A stretch of DNA of 64,000 nucleotides from Hyphomicrobiales bacterium (GTDB lineage: Bacteria; Pseudomonadota; Alphaproteobacteria; Rhizobiales; Rhizobiaceae): positions 13,217 to 77,216 of the forward strand of contig UCHD01000003.1 in NCBI GenBank assembly GCA_900472175.1. Direction: 5' to 3'. Both the position numbers and the translations under genes were made by a program. This document shows, piece by piece, positions 44,731 to 53,064 of the stretch; positions within the stretch are counted from its first letter, which is position 1, and each line of letters opens with the position of its first letter. The notes below the pieces were generated by a model, which was not told the DNA's origin, did not search any database, and worked only from the letters and a program-made list of their open reading frames with translations.

Positions 44731-45921
44731 TTGCAATCGCTCAGAACCATCGCTGTCAAATGGCCCTTTATCGGCTTGCAGATCAGCAATGCGGCCATGA
44801 ACCTTGGGCACGCACTCGCCGCGGTACTCTACCCCTGGGTCATGTATCAAATCTCCGGAAGTATCCTGTGGACGACGGCGATCGCCGCGGTCACCGTCTC
44901 CCTTCTGTTGATGGGGCTCGTTGTCGGTGGTTATCTCGCAGAATTGATCGGTATCCGAGACGTCGCCTTGTCGGCCTCCAATCTTGCCGCCCTGATGGCC
45001 CTTGCCGTTGCAACGCTTTATGCAACCGATCTTTTGACCCCCAACCTGTTTCTGACGCTCGCAGTAATCGGCGGCATTCTGGAAGGACCCGCAACGATCG
45101 CCGTCGAGGCAAAACTGCCGGAGATTGCCAGGCTTTCCAAGGTTTCCAACCACCAAGCCAATGTGATCGACGATATCATTGACAGCACCGTGCTTGTCGG
45201 GGCGCCTGTCATTGTCGGTTTGCTGCTCGCGACCGTTGGCGTACTTGGGCTGATGTGGGCGATTGCAGCGTTGAGCGTGACCGCGCTCATTTTCCTGTTT
45301 CTCAGTCTTCCACGCTTCCGGCTTGCCACCGCGCCGAGACTTCAGGACACGTTTGAGAGCTTCCGATGGTTCAGACAAGCCTTGCGCGCACCGCACCTGT
45401 TGTTTGGCGGCAGCTTTGCCCTCGGTTTCTTTATCACCATGCAGATTTTTCTTGTTCCGGCAGCGCTGGCGATCGATGACATGCCTGCCGAGTCGCTCGG
45501 TCTTTTCCTCAGTGGTGCCGCAGCCGGCATGATTGTCATCAATATTATCCTTGCAACCATGAAGCCGCGCCACGCATCCAGCGATGTCCCGGGTGCCACA
45601 TTGCTTGGACTGTCGGCTTCGGTCGCTCTCTTGGCGTTCAACATGTCGCCACTGATGTTGCTGGCATCGGGCTTGCTTGCTGGTCTTTCCGGCGGATTGC
45701 TCAGCCCGGTTCATGCCGCCATGCCGCAGATGAGGGCACCTCGTCACCTGCGGTCCACCGCGCTTGGGCTTGCCCATGCCACTCTGGTGATCTTTTTGCC
45801 GGCCGAAATGTTGTTGGTGGGGATATTGATCTACACCGTCTCCGTCAAAACAACTTTTGTCATCAGCGCGATCGGTCTCCTGACGATGGCTCTGGTCTAT
45901 CACTGCTGGTTCGTGGATTGA
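44731..45921 (+). CDS. MFS transporter of the siderophore-exporter type
   Basis: A 396-residue membrane protein with about 11-12 helices, in the MFS_3 group that includes enterobactin exporter EntS. The segment VSNHQANVIDDIIDSTVLVG between helices 4 and 5 is typical of that group. The start is taken as TTG at 44731, because AAGGAA lies six bases upstream; a GTG at 44677 lacks a ribosome site. It is upstream of a two-component system and the siderophore locus on the same strand, so it is a reasonable candidate for the siderophore exporter. That role is inference. Confidence 0.85.
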   Translation: MQSLRTIAVKWPFIGLQISNAAMNLGHALAAVLYPWVMYQISGSILWTTAIAAVTVSLLLMGLVVGGYLAELIGIRDVALSASNLAALMALAVATLYATDLLTPNLFLTLAVIGGILEGPATIAVEAKLPEIARLSKVSNHQANVIDDIIDSTVLVGAPVIVGLLLATVGVLGLMWAIAALSVTALIFLFLSLPRFRLATAPRLQDTFESFRWFRQALRAPHLLFGGSFALGFFITMQIFLVPAALAIDDMPAESLGLFLSGAAAGMIVINIILATMKPRHASSDVPGATLLGLSASVALLAFNMSPLMLLASGLLAGLSGGLLSPVHAAMPQMRAPRHLRSTALGLAHATLVIFLPAEMLLVGILIYTVSVKTTFVISAIGLLTMALVYHCWFVD

Positions 45922-46018
45922 TATCCTATCTGTCGTTGATCCGTGATCGGACCTGTAATCCACGTGCAATCTTCGCTAGTCATTGAGCAATGGGCAGTAT
46001 TGCCCGGAGACCCTCATT

Positions 46019-46693
46019 TTGCGTATCCTGCTGCTCGAAGACGAACCTGAACTCGCCACGGCCTTGATAACGGCGCTCGGGCGCCGCGATATCCTGGTCG
46101 ATCACGTTCGCACGCTTGCGGATGCGGACGTGATGGCGCGATTTGGAACCTACGATATTCTAGTGTTCGATCGCCGCCTGCCCGACGGCGAGGGATTGGA
46201 TCTCATCCCCGTCCTACGCCGGCAGAAAGTAACGGCGCCAATCCTGATGCTGACGGCCTTGGCGGGAGTGCAGCACCGTGTCGAGGGGCTTGATTGCGGT
46301 GCTGACGACTATCTCGGCAAGCCGTTCGCAATTGAAGAGCTTTTGGCGCGCCTGCGCGCTCTGCAGCGGCGATCGCCGACAGTATCGAATGCGTGCTTCA
46401 CACTCGGCAACCTCACACTCGATCCACGCAGCAATGAAGTGTCGATCGGCGATCGGCTGCTCGATCTGGCGCGGCGGGAATATCTTGTCGTCGAAGCACT
46501 GATGCGGCGCGCAAATCGCATCGTCACGCGCGCGATCCTGGTCGAGGCTGTCTACGCTCTCGACGATGAAATCGAATCCAACGCACTCGACTCCCATATA
46601 TCGCGCGTCCGGCGAAAATTCAGTGCGTTTGATGCTTCCGTCGAAATCAGGGCGGTTCGAAACGTCGGTTATCTCCTGCGCGTGAAAACATGA
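46019..46693 (+). CDS. OmpR/QseB-type response regulator
   Basis: A 224-residue regulator. The receiver domain has the acidic pocket LLEDEPE, phospho-acceptor Asp51 in DILVFDRRLPDG and the conserved Lys in LGKPF. The C-terminal winged helix is of the OmpR type (LDSHISRVRRKF). The start is taken as TTG at 46019 with GGAGA eight bases upstream; a TTG at 45983 is the alternative. Its stop overlaps the kinase ATG by four bases. Confidence 0.92.
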   Translation: MRILLLEDEPELATALITALGRRDILVDHVRTLADADVMARFGTYDILVFDRRLPDGEGLDLIPVLRRQKVTAPILMLTALAGVQHRVEGLDCGADDYLGKPFAIEELLARLRALQRRSPTVSNACFTLGNLTLDPRSNEVSIGDRLLDLARREYLVVEALMRRANRIVTRAILVEAVYALDDEIESNALDSHISRVRRKFSAFDASVEIRAVRNVGYLLRVKT

Positions 46694-48114
46694 CAGCACA
46701 CAATCGGCGCTCACTCAAATGGGTCCTGACCCGGCGGCTCATCGTACTGCAGGCATTCCTTCTCTTTCTTTTTGTCGTGCTTTTGAGCGCGTGGATCTGG
46801 ATGCTTGATCCCAAGCTCGAAAATTCGAATGATACCATTATCCGGACCGTAGCCCAGACGGTCGTCCGGCAGGCCGACGGCTCCATCGGGGTTATCGAGT
46901 CACCTGAATTCAAGGAGTTAAAAGAAGCATATCCGGATCTTTGGTTCGTCGTCAGGGATGCGGCGGGCGTCACGTTTCAGTATGGCGGGTATCCGCAATC
47001 GCTGTTCTCGGATCCATTTCCGTATTCGATTGACGGTGCGACCATCAATGTGGGGAACGGCAACCACGCCGCCGTTGGCAACAGGGACACGCCAATCGGG
47101 CGATTGCAATTCATAGGATCGACAGAACGCATCGACAGCAAGAATGATGGAATCAAGATCTGGGTAAATGTTGACGTCGATGTTGCAAAGAGTACCACAA
47201 CAAAATTCTTCTGGTTGAACATCGTACCGGCAACGGCGCTTGTCATCCTCGGTGGTCTGTTGCCGATCGTGATCATCGTCGGAGCGGCAACGGTGCTGGT
47301 GACGCCCTTTTCGATCGGAAAATCGCTCACGGGCCTCGTTGACGTTGCCAGCGAAGCCCGAAGCATAGAGTTCGAGAAGCGGCCGGCGCGCCTCGATACG
47401 ACTGTCGTCCCGACGGAAATCGTTCCGCTGGTGGACGCTTTCAACGAGGCACTTCGAAAGCTTGGTGATGGTTATCAGCGGCAGAGCCGGTTTTTGGCGG
47501 ATGCCGCGCATGAATTGAGGACGCCGATCGCCATCGTGCGCACGCGCGCCGATCTTCTGCCGGAAAGTGACATAGGCCGCGATCTGCTGCGCGACATCGA
47601 ACGGCTTTCGCGCCTTGCCCACCAGTTGCTGGATATGCAGGCCGTCGGTGAGATCTCGCAGCAGGTTCAAACGGTGGACCTGAATGATCTGGCCGGCAGA
47701 ATTGCCACGGATCTCGCGCCGATGGCAATCGATGCCGGTTACGATTTCGTCTTTGAACCCGATGGTACACAGGTCCGTTTTGCCATCCAGCCTTACGCGA
47801 TCGAACTTGCTCTGATCAATCTGATCCGCAACGCGATTGATCATGGCGGCCGGGCGGGCACGATCACGCTGCAGGTCAGTGCCAAAGGCTGGATCGATGT
47901 CATCGACCAGGGACAAGGGATTCCCGTTTCGGAGCATTCTCGCGTTCTCGAACCATTCCACCGTCTCAACCTGAAATCACAAGGGGCTGGCCTTGGGCTG
48001 AATCTCGCGCAAAAGGCGGCTGAGCTTCACGGTGGCAAGGTTCAGTTTATCAGTAATCCAGGCCTATTTACCGTCCGTTTTGTGTTTGGTGCCGTGTATC
48101 GCCGCGGTCGATAG
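46690..48114 (+). CDS. Sensor histidine kinase, QseC-like
   Basis: A 474-residue inner-membrane kinase. TM1 (about 16-38) and TM2 (about 175-203) flank a 135-residue periplasmic sensor region with no family I recognise. Then come a HAMP-like linker, the phospho-acceptor His274 in DAAHELRTPIAIV, the N box LINLIRNAIDHGG, and G boxes DQGQGIP and GAGLGLNLAQ. It pairs with the overlapping response regulator. Signal unknown; iron, as in PmrB/QseC relatives, or a siderophore-linked cue is possible from context only. Confidence 0.92.
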   Translation: MTAHNRRSLKWVLTRRLIVLQAFLLFLFVVLLSAWIWMLDPKLENSNDTIIRTVAQTVVRQADGSIGVIESPEFKELKEAYPDLWFVVRDAAGVTFQYGGYPQSLFSDPFPYSIDGATINVGNGNHAAVGNRDTPIGRLQFIGSTERIDSKNDGIKIWVNVDVDVAKSTTTKFFWLNIVPATALVILGGLLPIVIIVGAATVLVTPFSIGKSLTGLVDVASEARSIEFEKRPARLDTTVVPTEIVPLVDAFNEALRKLGDGYQRQSRFLADAAHELRTPIAIVRTRADLLPESDIGRDLLRDIERLSRLAHQLLDMQAVGEISQQVQTVDLNDLAGRIATDLAPMAIDAGYDFVFEPDGTQVRFAIQPYAIELALINLIRNAIDHGGRAGTITLQVSAKGWIDVIDQGQGIPVSEHSRVLEPFHRLNLKSQGAGLGLNLAQKAAELHGGKVQFISNPGLFTVRFVFGAVYRRGR

Positions 48115-48503
48115 GGCGATTACAGGTTACGGGGTCATTGCGGCATTTAGCGGGAAGAGAATCGCCCCTTCGCCGATGAGTGGGCACGACGATGCTTCAA
48201 TTGCTTTTCGCGCACTCGACGGCGGACTGGATCTTACCGCGCCACATCATGGGGCTTCCAAAAGGCGGTAATTTCCCCCGGCACACTACTCGAATGCTTG
48301 CCGTACCTTTTGGTGTTCTCCGTCCATTCCGCAACACGGCTTGTATCTTGGTCAATCGCGGAATAAACATGATAATTACAGACAGGTATATTTCTTCGTG
48401 GTAAAGGCACCCGCTTGCGTGATTTACAATGAGCTTACACGAATAGGACCATGGGCATAAAAGGCCGAGACGAGAACCGATGGAATGACGGTGCCGCAAG
48501 TGT
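48115..48503. other. Intergenic region before the sigma-factor gene
   Basis: About 390 bases, locally AT-rich around 48340-48440, that must contain the promoter of the siderophore locus. No open frame is convincing. I looked for a TGA-N9-TCA RirA-type box and an Irr-type ICE motif and could not support either. Confidence 0.45.
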
Positions 48504-49031
48504 ATGCGGGCTGGCCTCATGATCGATGTGGAAGCGCGCCACGAGGTTTATATCGCCAACCGAACGGCATTAATTGCCTATGCCACACGTATCCTCGGAT
48601 CCAGGGAAGCGGCTGAAGACATCGTACACGACGCTTTCTTGCGGTTTTCACCGGCGAACATGAACACCGTTACCTCCGCGCAAACACTTGCTTATCTTTA
48701 CAAGATCGTTCGCAATCTCTCCTTCGACTCTCTGAAGCGCCAAAAAGTCGAGATGCGGGAAAAACAAAATGAACCACCGTTCTGGTCCATACCGAACGAG
48801 TTGCCGACGCCGGAAGACCTCGTTGTTGTTGCGGATGAGGTAAGGCAAATATCCCTAGTTCTGGACGATTTGCCAGCCGATGTCCGCATCGCGCTCGAGA
48901 TGCACCGGTTCGGTGGATACAGCCTGGAGGAGATCGCGGCTCATTTGGGGATCTCCATCGCAACCGCCCATCGTCATGTGCGCGCTGCCATGGTGCGGGT
49001 AGCGACCATGCTCACCGCCAACGCATCCTGA
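48504..49031 (+). CDS. FecI-type ECF sigma factor
   Basis: A 175-residue extracytoplasmic-function sigma factor. Region 2 is seen in LIAYATRILGSREAAEDIVH, and region 4 in DLPADVRIALEMHRFGGYSL with the helix-turn-helix AAHLGISIATAHRHVRAAM. The ATG five codons on (48519) is also possible. It is followed by a FecR-type protein and a TonB-dependent transducer with an N-terminal signalling domain: the standard FecIRA cell-surface signalling set, in which ferric siderophore outside the cell triggers transcription of its own receptor. Confidence 0.92.
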   Translation: MRAGLMIDVEARHEVYIANRTALIAYATRILGSREAAEDIVHDAFLRFSPANMNTVTSAQTLAYLYKIVRNLSFDSLKRQKVEMREKQNEPPFWSIPNELPTPEDLVVVADEVRQISLVLDDLPADVRIALEMHRFGGYSLEEIAAHLGISIATAHRHVRAAMVRVATMLTANAS

Positions 49032-49142
49032 AAACCTGCAATGCATATGAAAAAAAATCGACCGCAGTTCGTCTTTGTAAGGGACGGCATGCTTCGGATA
49101 GAAATGTCCAGAGAGACGCAAGCCCAGCACTGCAGGTGAAAT

Positions 49143-50129
49143 TTGACAGAGGACGAGACAATCCCCCCCGCAATATTGGAAGAAGCCATGGATTGGTTTC
49201 TCGATCTCAAGGCGCGCCCCGACTGTCGGCAGACCGAACAGGGGTTTGAGATTTGGCTCTCCAGATCACCCCTGCATAAACGTGCCTGGGAGCAGGCGTT
49301 AAAAACATGGGCGCTGCTGGGCGAGGTGCCGCCCGTCTATGAGCATATTTGGAAAGTGGATTCTTTCGCTTCTGTCGCCGCTCTGCGCTCGCGCCGCCGC
49401 TGGAAACCATGGGCTGTGGGTGCCACTTTGACGATTGCCGCCAGTATGCTCGCTCTTCTGGCTGGGCCGTCACTTCTGATCCAATGGCAGGCGGATCATG
49501 TCACGCGGACAGCCGAAAGCCGTATCCTCAAACTGGAGGACGGAACGGTCATAGAGATGGGCGGAGACAGTGCGATATCCACCGAGATCACGGCGTCCGC
49601 ACGCCGGGTCACGCTTCTTGTCGGCGAGGCTTTTTTCGACGTCGCCCACGATGCAGCCCGCCCCTTCACGGTAAGCGCCGGGGGCGTTGAGGTTGCAGTC
49701 CTCGGGACGGCCTTCGATGTGCAGCTCGCGGATGACACAACGACGGTGGAGCTTGCGCGTGGAACTGTCGCCATCTCCTACGCTGGACCAGATCACAAGG
49801 AAGATTTCGAACTGTCGCAAGGGCAAATGGCTGCGGTCGACCATCGGACGGGGGCCGTGATGCGCAATGAGATTGCGCCGGAAGATATCGCGGCCTGGAG
49901 AACCGGGCGGATGTTCGTCGATGACGTCACCGTTGCCGCGGCCGCCGAACGTCTCCAACGCTACCATGATGCCTGGATCAGCATACCGGACCCCGCCCTT
50001 GCTGCCCGCAGGGTGACGGGCCTCTACGATCTCAAAAATCCCGATAGCGCCCTTGAAGCGTTGGTCAAACCCTTCGGAGGCAAGGTCCGCCAGATAACGC
50101 CGTACGGACGCGTGCTCAGCCGATTTTAA
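49143..50129 (+). CDS. FecR-type anti-sigma regulator
   Basis: A 328-residue inner-membrane protein. The N-terminal cytosolic domain (EEAMDWFLDLKARPDCRQTE, FEIWLSRSPLHKRAWEQA) binds the sigma factor. One membrane helix follows (about 84-108), then a periplasmic FecR domain (SRILKLEDGTVIEMGGDSAI, LVGEAFFDVAHDAARPFTV). The start is TTG at 49143. It relays the signal from the receptor at 50164 to the sigma factor at 48504. Confidence 0.92.
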   Translation: MTEDETIPPAILEEAMDWFLDLKARPDCRQTEQGFEIWLSRSPLHKRAWEQALKTWALLGEVPPVYEHIWKVDSFASVAALRSRRRWKPWAVGATLTIAASMLALLAGPSLLIQWQADHVTRTAESRILKLEDGTVIEMGGDSAISTEITASARRVTLLVGEAFFDVAHDAARPFTVSAGGVEVAVLGTAFDVQLADDTTTVELARGTVAISYAGPDHKEDFELSQGQMAAVDHRTGAVMRNEIAPEDIAAWRTGRMFVDDVTVAAAAERLQRYHDAWISIPDPALAARRVTGLYDLKNPDSALEALVKPFGGKVRQITPYGRVLSRF

Positions 50130-50163
50130 GCTGACAAAAAACATCAAGAAAAATTCGGATTTG

Positions 50164-52560
50164 ATGAAAAAAAATCCGGAGCCGCTCGTCTTTGGTTGGA
50201 AGCGCATGCTGGGGCACTGCGCGGAAAGCAGAGCCAAGAGTACGATGCGTTCGCCAAAATACTGCAATGAGAAGACAGCGCCAAGAGCAGATCGTGGCCG
50301 TGCGATCGGATTGCGCTTGCTCGCTACAACGGCGGTCGTCGGACTTTCGTCCGTTGCCCTGGGGTCTCTACAGCCTGCCTTTGCACAGGAAAAGACATCG
50401 CGCGCCGGCAAAAGCCGGACGTTCACCATTCCCGCCCAGCCGCTCGCCAGCGCCCTCAACGCTTTCGGCAGCCAGTCTGGGCTGCAAGTAACGCTCGCTG
50501 CCGACACATCACGCGGCGTCCGTTCGAATGCCGTCAATGGCACGCTTGATCCGCAGCAGGCACTTGCGCAGCTGCTGTCCGGCACGGGCATCTCCTATCA
50601 GATTTCCGGCGCCACGGCCGTGATAGGCCACACTGCTTCGGCAAGCGGCGATACCGGAACAGTTGCCGTTACCGGGGCAACCACGCTTGATCCGATCTCC
50701 GTCTTCGGCGGCAGTGGTACCCTTGGGGCTGGCGAGATCCAGATTTCCGCCGAGGAACTTGAGCAGAAGAACCCGGCGAGTATTGCCGACGTGTTTTCGG
50801 GTGAACCGGGCATCTCGGTCGGCAGTTCGCTACCGATGTCGCAGAAGGTTTATGTTCACGGCATCGAAGAAACCAACCTGGCCGTGACCATCGACGGCAG
50901 CCGCCAGAACAACAAGGTTTTTCATCACAGCGGCACCAACCTGATCGACCCGGGACTTTTGAAGGCTGTCGGCGTGGACGCAGGCGTCGCACCAGCCGAC
51001 GCAGGCCCTGCCGCACTGGGCGGCGCCATTGCCTACGAAACCAAGGATGCGCGCGACCTGATCGATGGTGATGGTTTCGGCGGTTTCGTCACGTCGAGCT
51101 ACAATTTCAACAGCGATACCGTCACGACGGGATTGTCAGCCTATGGTGTCCACGAGGGACTGGATTTCCTCGGTTATTTCAATTTCGGAAATGGCAATGA
51201 CTTCAAGGCCGGTAATGGTGACAGCGTTGAAGGGACAAGCACGGATATCCTGAGCGGAATTGGAAAGGTCGGCTTCGAAGCCGACAGCGGCGACCGGATC
51301 GAGATCAGCCATGAGCGTGTTCGCGACACTGCGCCGCGGCCCTATCGTGCCAACGCGGGCTTCATCGACGGCCGTCCGCCGTGGGAACCACGGGTTCGCG
51401 ACTATGCGCTGGACCGGCAGAACACGGTCTTCACCTACACCGACAGTACGCCTGAGGGTTGGTGGGATCCGAAAGTGGTTCTGGCCTACAGCAAGACGGA
51501 ACTGGAAGTACCGGTCTTCCTGCCGCCGCGGCTCAACATTCCGCCCTATAACGGCATCGGCACGACGGAAAGTTTTAACGGCAAGTTCGAAAACAAATTT
51601 TCCTTCGACATCGGCAATGTCGTTGCCGGCGCCGATTTCTATAATGACAAGGCGGAACTGGAAGATCTTTTCGATCCCGGCACCGAAAAGTCCCGCAACA
51701 TCGGCGTCTATGCACAGGCACGGCTGGAGCCCTGGGAGCGGACGCGCCTGTCCTTCGGCGGGCGTGGCGATAATCAGCATTTTACCGGAACGACCGGTGA
51801 AAAATGGACGAATTCCGGCTTCAGCGGCAATGCCTCGGGTGAATATGATCTGATCGAGGGTTTTCTGGTCGCCAAGGCTGGGTATTCGCATGTCTGGGGT
51901 GGCATCCCGCTGGCTGAAAACTTCATCATGAATCCCAACTGGGATTACGGCAGCGGCCCGAAACCGGTAACAGCAGACAACTACAATGCCGGCCTTGAGG
52001 CGAAATACAACGATTTCACGATAGAGGGCATCGTCTTCCAGACAAAGCTCGATGACGCCCGGTCGCCGCGATTCGGGATCGACCGCGGTATCGAAGCACA
52101 TGACGTCCGCTCGCGCGGGTTTGAGATTGGTGGCGGGTACAATTGGGGTGCTGGTTACTTCAAGGTGAAATACGCCAATATCGATGTTGAAATCGACGGC
52201 CAGCCGGCCGATTCCGACCTCGGAACCTATCTGGCAGCCCCGGCCGGCGAGATTATCACTCTGCAGGCCGTCCATACATTTTCGGATTGGGGTGTCACCG
52301 TTGGCGCCGATGCAGAAATCGCGCTCGACTACGATGACGTTGCGGTCGGCAGCAAGCCGTACGAGGACTATCAAGTCTTCAACGCCTTTGTCGAATACAA
52401 GCCGTCAACCCGGCCAAACCTGACGTTCCGGGCAGATTTGAAGAACATTTTCGACGAGACCTATTCGGATCGCGCCACCTACGGCCAGGAGTTCGGCACC
52501 GTGACCCCGCTCTACGAGCAGGGCCGGGCCTTTATTCTGACCGCAAAGGCGACATTCTGA
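50164..52560 (+). CDS. TonB-dependent siderophore receptor with signalling (STN) domain
   Basis: A 798-residue outer-membrane receptor. A long N-terminus with a hydrophobic signal segment ends near LQPAFAQ. An STN domain follows (FTIPAQPLASALNAFGSQSG through LLSGTGISYQISGATAVI), then a TonB-box-like DPISVFGG, the plug (ELEQKNPASIADVFSGEPGI) and a 22-strand-type barrel ending in Phe (RAFILTAKATF). The STN domain marks it as a transducer that contacts the FecR-type protein. By context it imports a ferric petrobactin-type siderophore. An ATG at 50245 is an alternative start. Confidence 0.92.
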   Translation: MKKNPEPLVFGWKRMLGHCAESRAKSTMRSPKYCNEKTAPRADRGRAIGLRLLATTAVVGLSSVALGSLQPAFAQEKTSRAGKSRTFTIPAQPLASALNAFGSQSGLQVTLAADTSRGVRSNAVNGTLDPQQALAQLLSGTGISYQISGATAVIGHTASASGDTGTVAVTGATTLDPISVFGGSGTLGAGEIQISAEELEQKNPASIADVFSGEPGISVGSSLPMSQKVYVHGIEETNLAVTIDGSRQNNKVFHHSGTNLIDPGLLKAVGVDAGVAPADAGPAALGGAIAYETKDARDLIDGDGFGGFVTSSYNFNSDTVTTGLSAYGVHEGLDFLGYFNFGNGNDFKAGNGDSVEGTSTDILSGIGKVGFEADSGDRIEISHERVRDTAPRPYRANAGFIDGRPPWEPRVRDYALDRQNTVFTYTDSTPEGWWDPKVVLAYSKTELEVPVFLPPRLNIPPYNGIGTTESFNGKFENKFSFDIGNVVAGADFYNDKAELEDLFDPGTEKSRNIGVYAQARLEPWERTRLSFGGRGDNQHFTGTTGEKWTNSGFSGNASGEYDLIEGFLVAKAGYSHVWGGIPLAENFIMNPNWDYGSGPKPVTADNYNAGLEAKYNDFTIEGIVFQTKLDDARSPRFGIDRGIEAHDVRSRGFEIGGGYNWGAGYFKVKYANIDVEIDGQPADSDLGTYLAAPAGEIITLQAVHTFSDWGVTVGADAEIALDYDDVAVGSKPYEDYQVFNAFVEYKPSTRPNLTFRADLKNIFDETYSDRATYGQEFGTVTPLYEQGRAFILTAKATF

Positions 52561-52678
52561 TGGGTTGATGCTGCGATCAGGACAGCGCCATGAGAATCGG
52601 GAGCGGAATGTCTGCGGAAGAACCGCTGAAAACGTCACCCCACCCTCTGTACCCAAAGTCGATAGAAAGGAGTTGCTG

Positions 52679-52969
52679 ATGCGAGAAGCGAAAACCCATT
52701 TTGCAACGGAAAACGGCCAGAAATATCTGGCCCAGCTCTGCAAGCATTTCGCCCATAAGATTGATGTCATCCAGACGGACGATCGTGGCGAACTCAAATT
52801 TTCGTGCGGGACCGGATATCTGCAAGCCCGGGCGGATGGGCTGCACATCCGCGTGCTGTCTCCTGATGAGACCAACTTGGCCGATACCAAATCGGTCGTC
52901 GAGGATCATCTTCTCAGGTTCGCGTTTCGGGAAAATACCGGCCCGCTCGACTGGCAACCCACTGGCTGA
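52679..52969 (+). CDS. DUF2218 protein
   Basis: A 96-residue protein of the DUF2218 family (HFATENGQKYLAQLCKHFAH; C-terminal DHLLRFAFRENTGPLDWQ). The start at 52679 has AAGGAG eight bases upstream. The function of the family is not known to me. Members are often found next to TonB-dependent receptors and siderophore genes, and here it lies between the receptor and the first synthetase. His and Cys residues (LCKHFAHK, FSCGTG) could bind metal, which is a guess. Confidence 0.85.
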   Translation: MREAKTHFATENGQKYLAQLCKHFAHKIDVIQTDDRGELKFSCGTGYLQARADGLHIRVLSPDETNLADTKSVVEDHLLRFAFRENTGPLDWQPTG

Positions 52970-53064
52970 GACCCCAAGCCCCGTTCGACAAGAAAATTCA
53001 ATGCGTTGCGCGGCATGCAACGCCATTGCGCGGCATTGCGCGCCGCGTGCCAAGGATCGACAGA

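Noticed and set aside
44728-45969. 413-codon minus-strand frame
   Set aside because: Antisense to the MFS gene; its translation is His-, Gln- and Arg-rich without hydrophobic core.
48115-48503. RirA-type or Irr-type iron box ahead of the sigma-factor gene
   Set aside because: No TGA-N9-TCA or ICE-like sequence could be found with confidence by eye; a matrix scan would be decisive.
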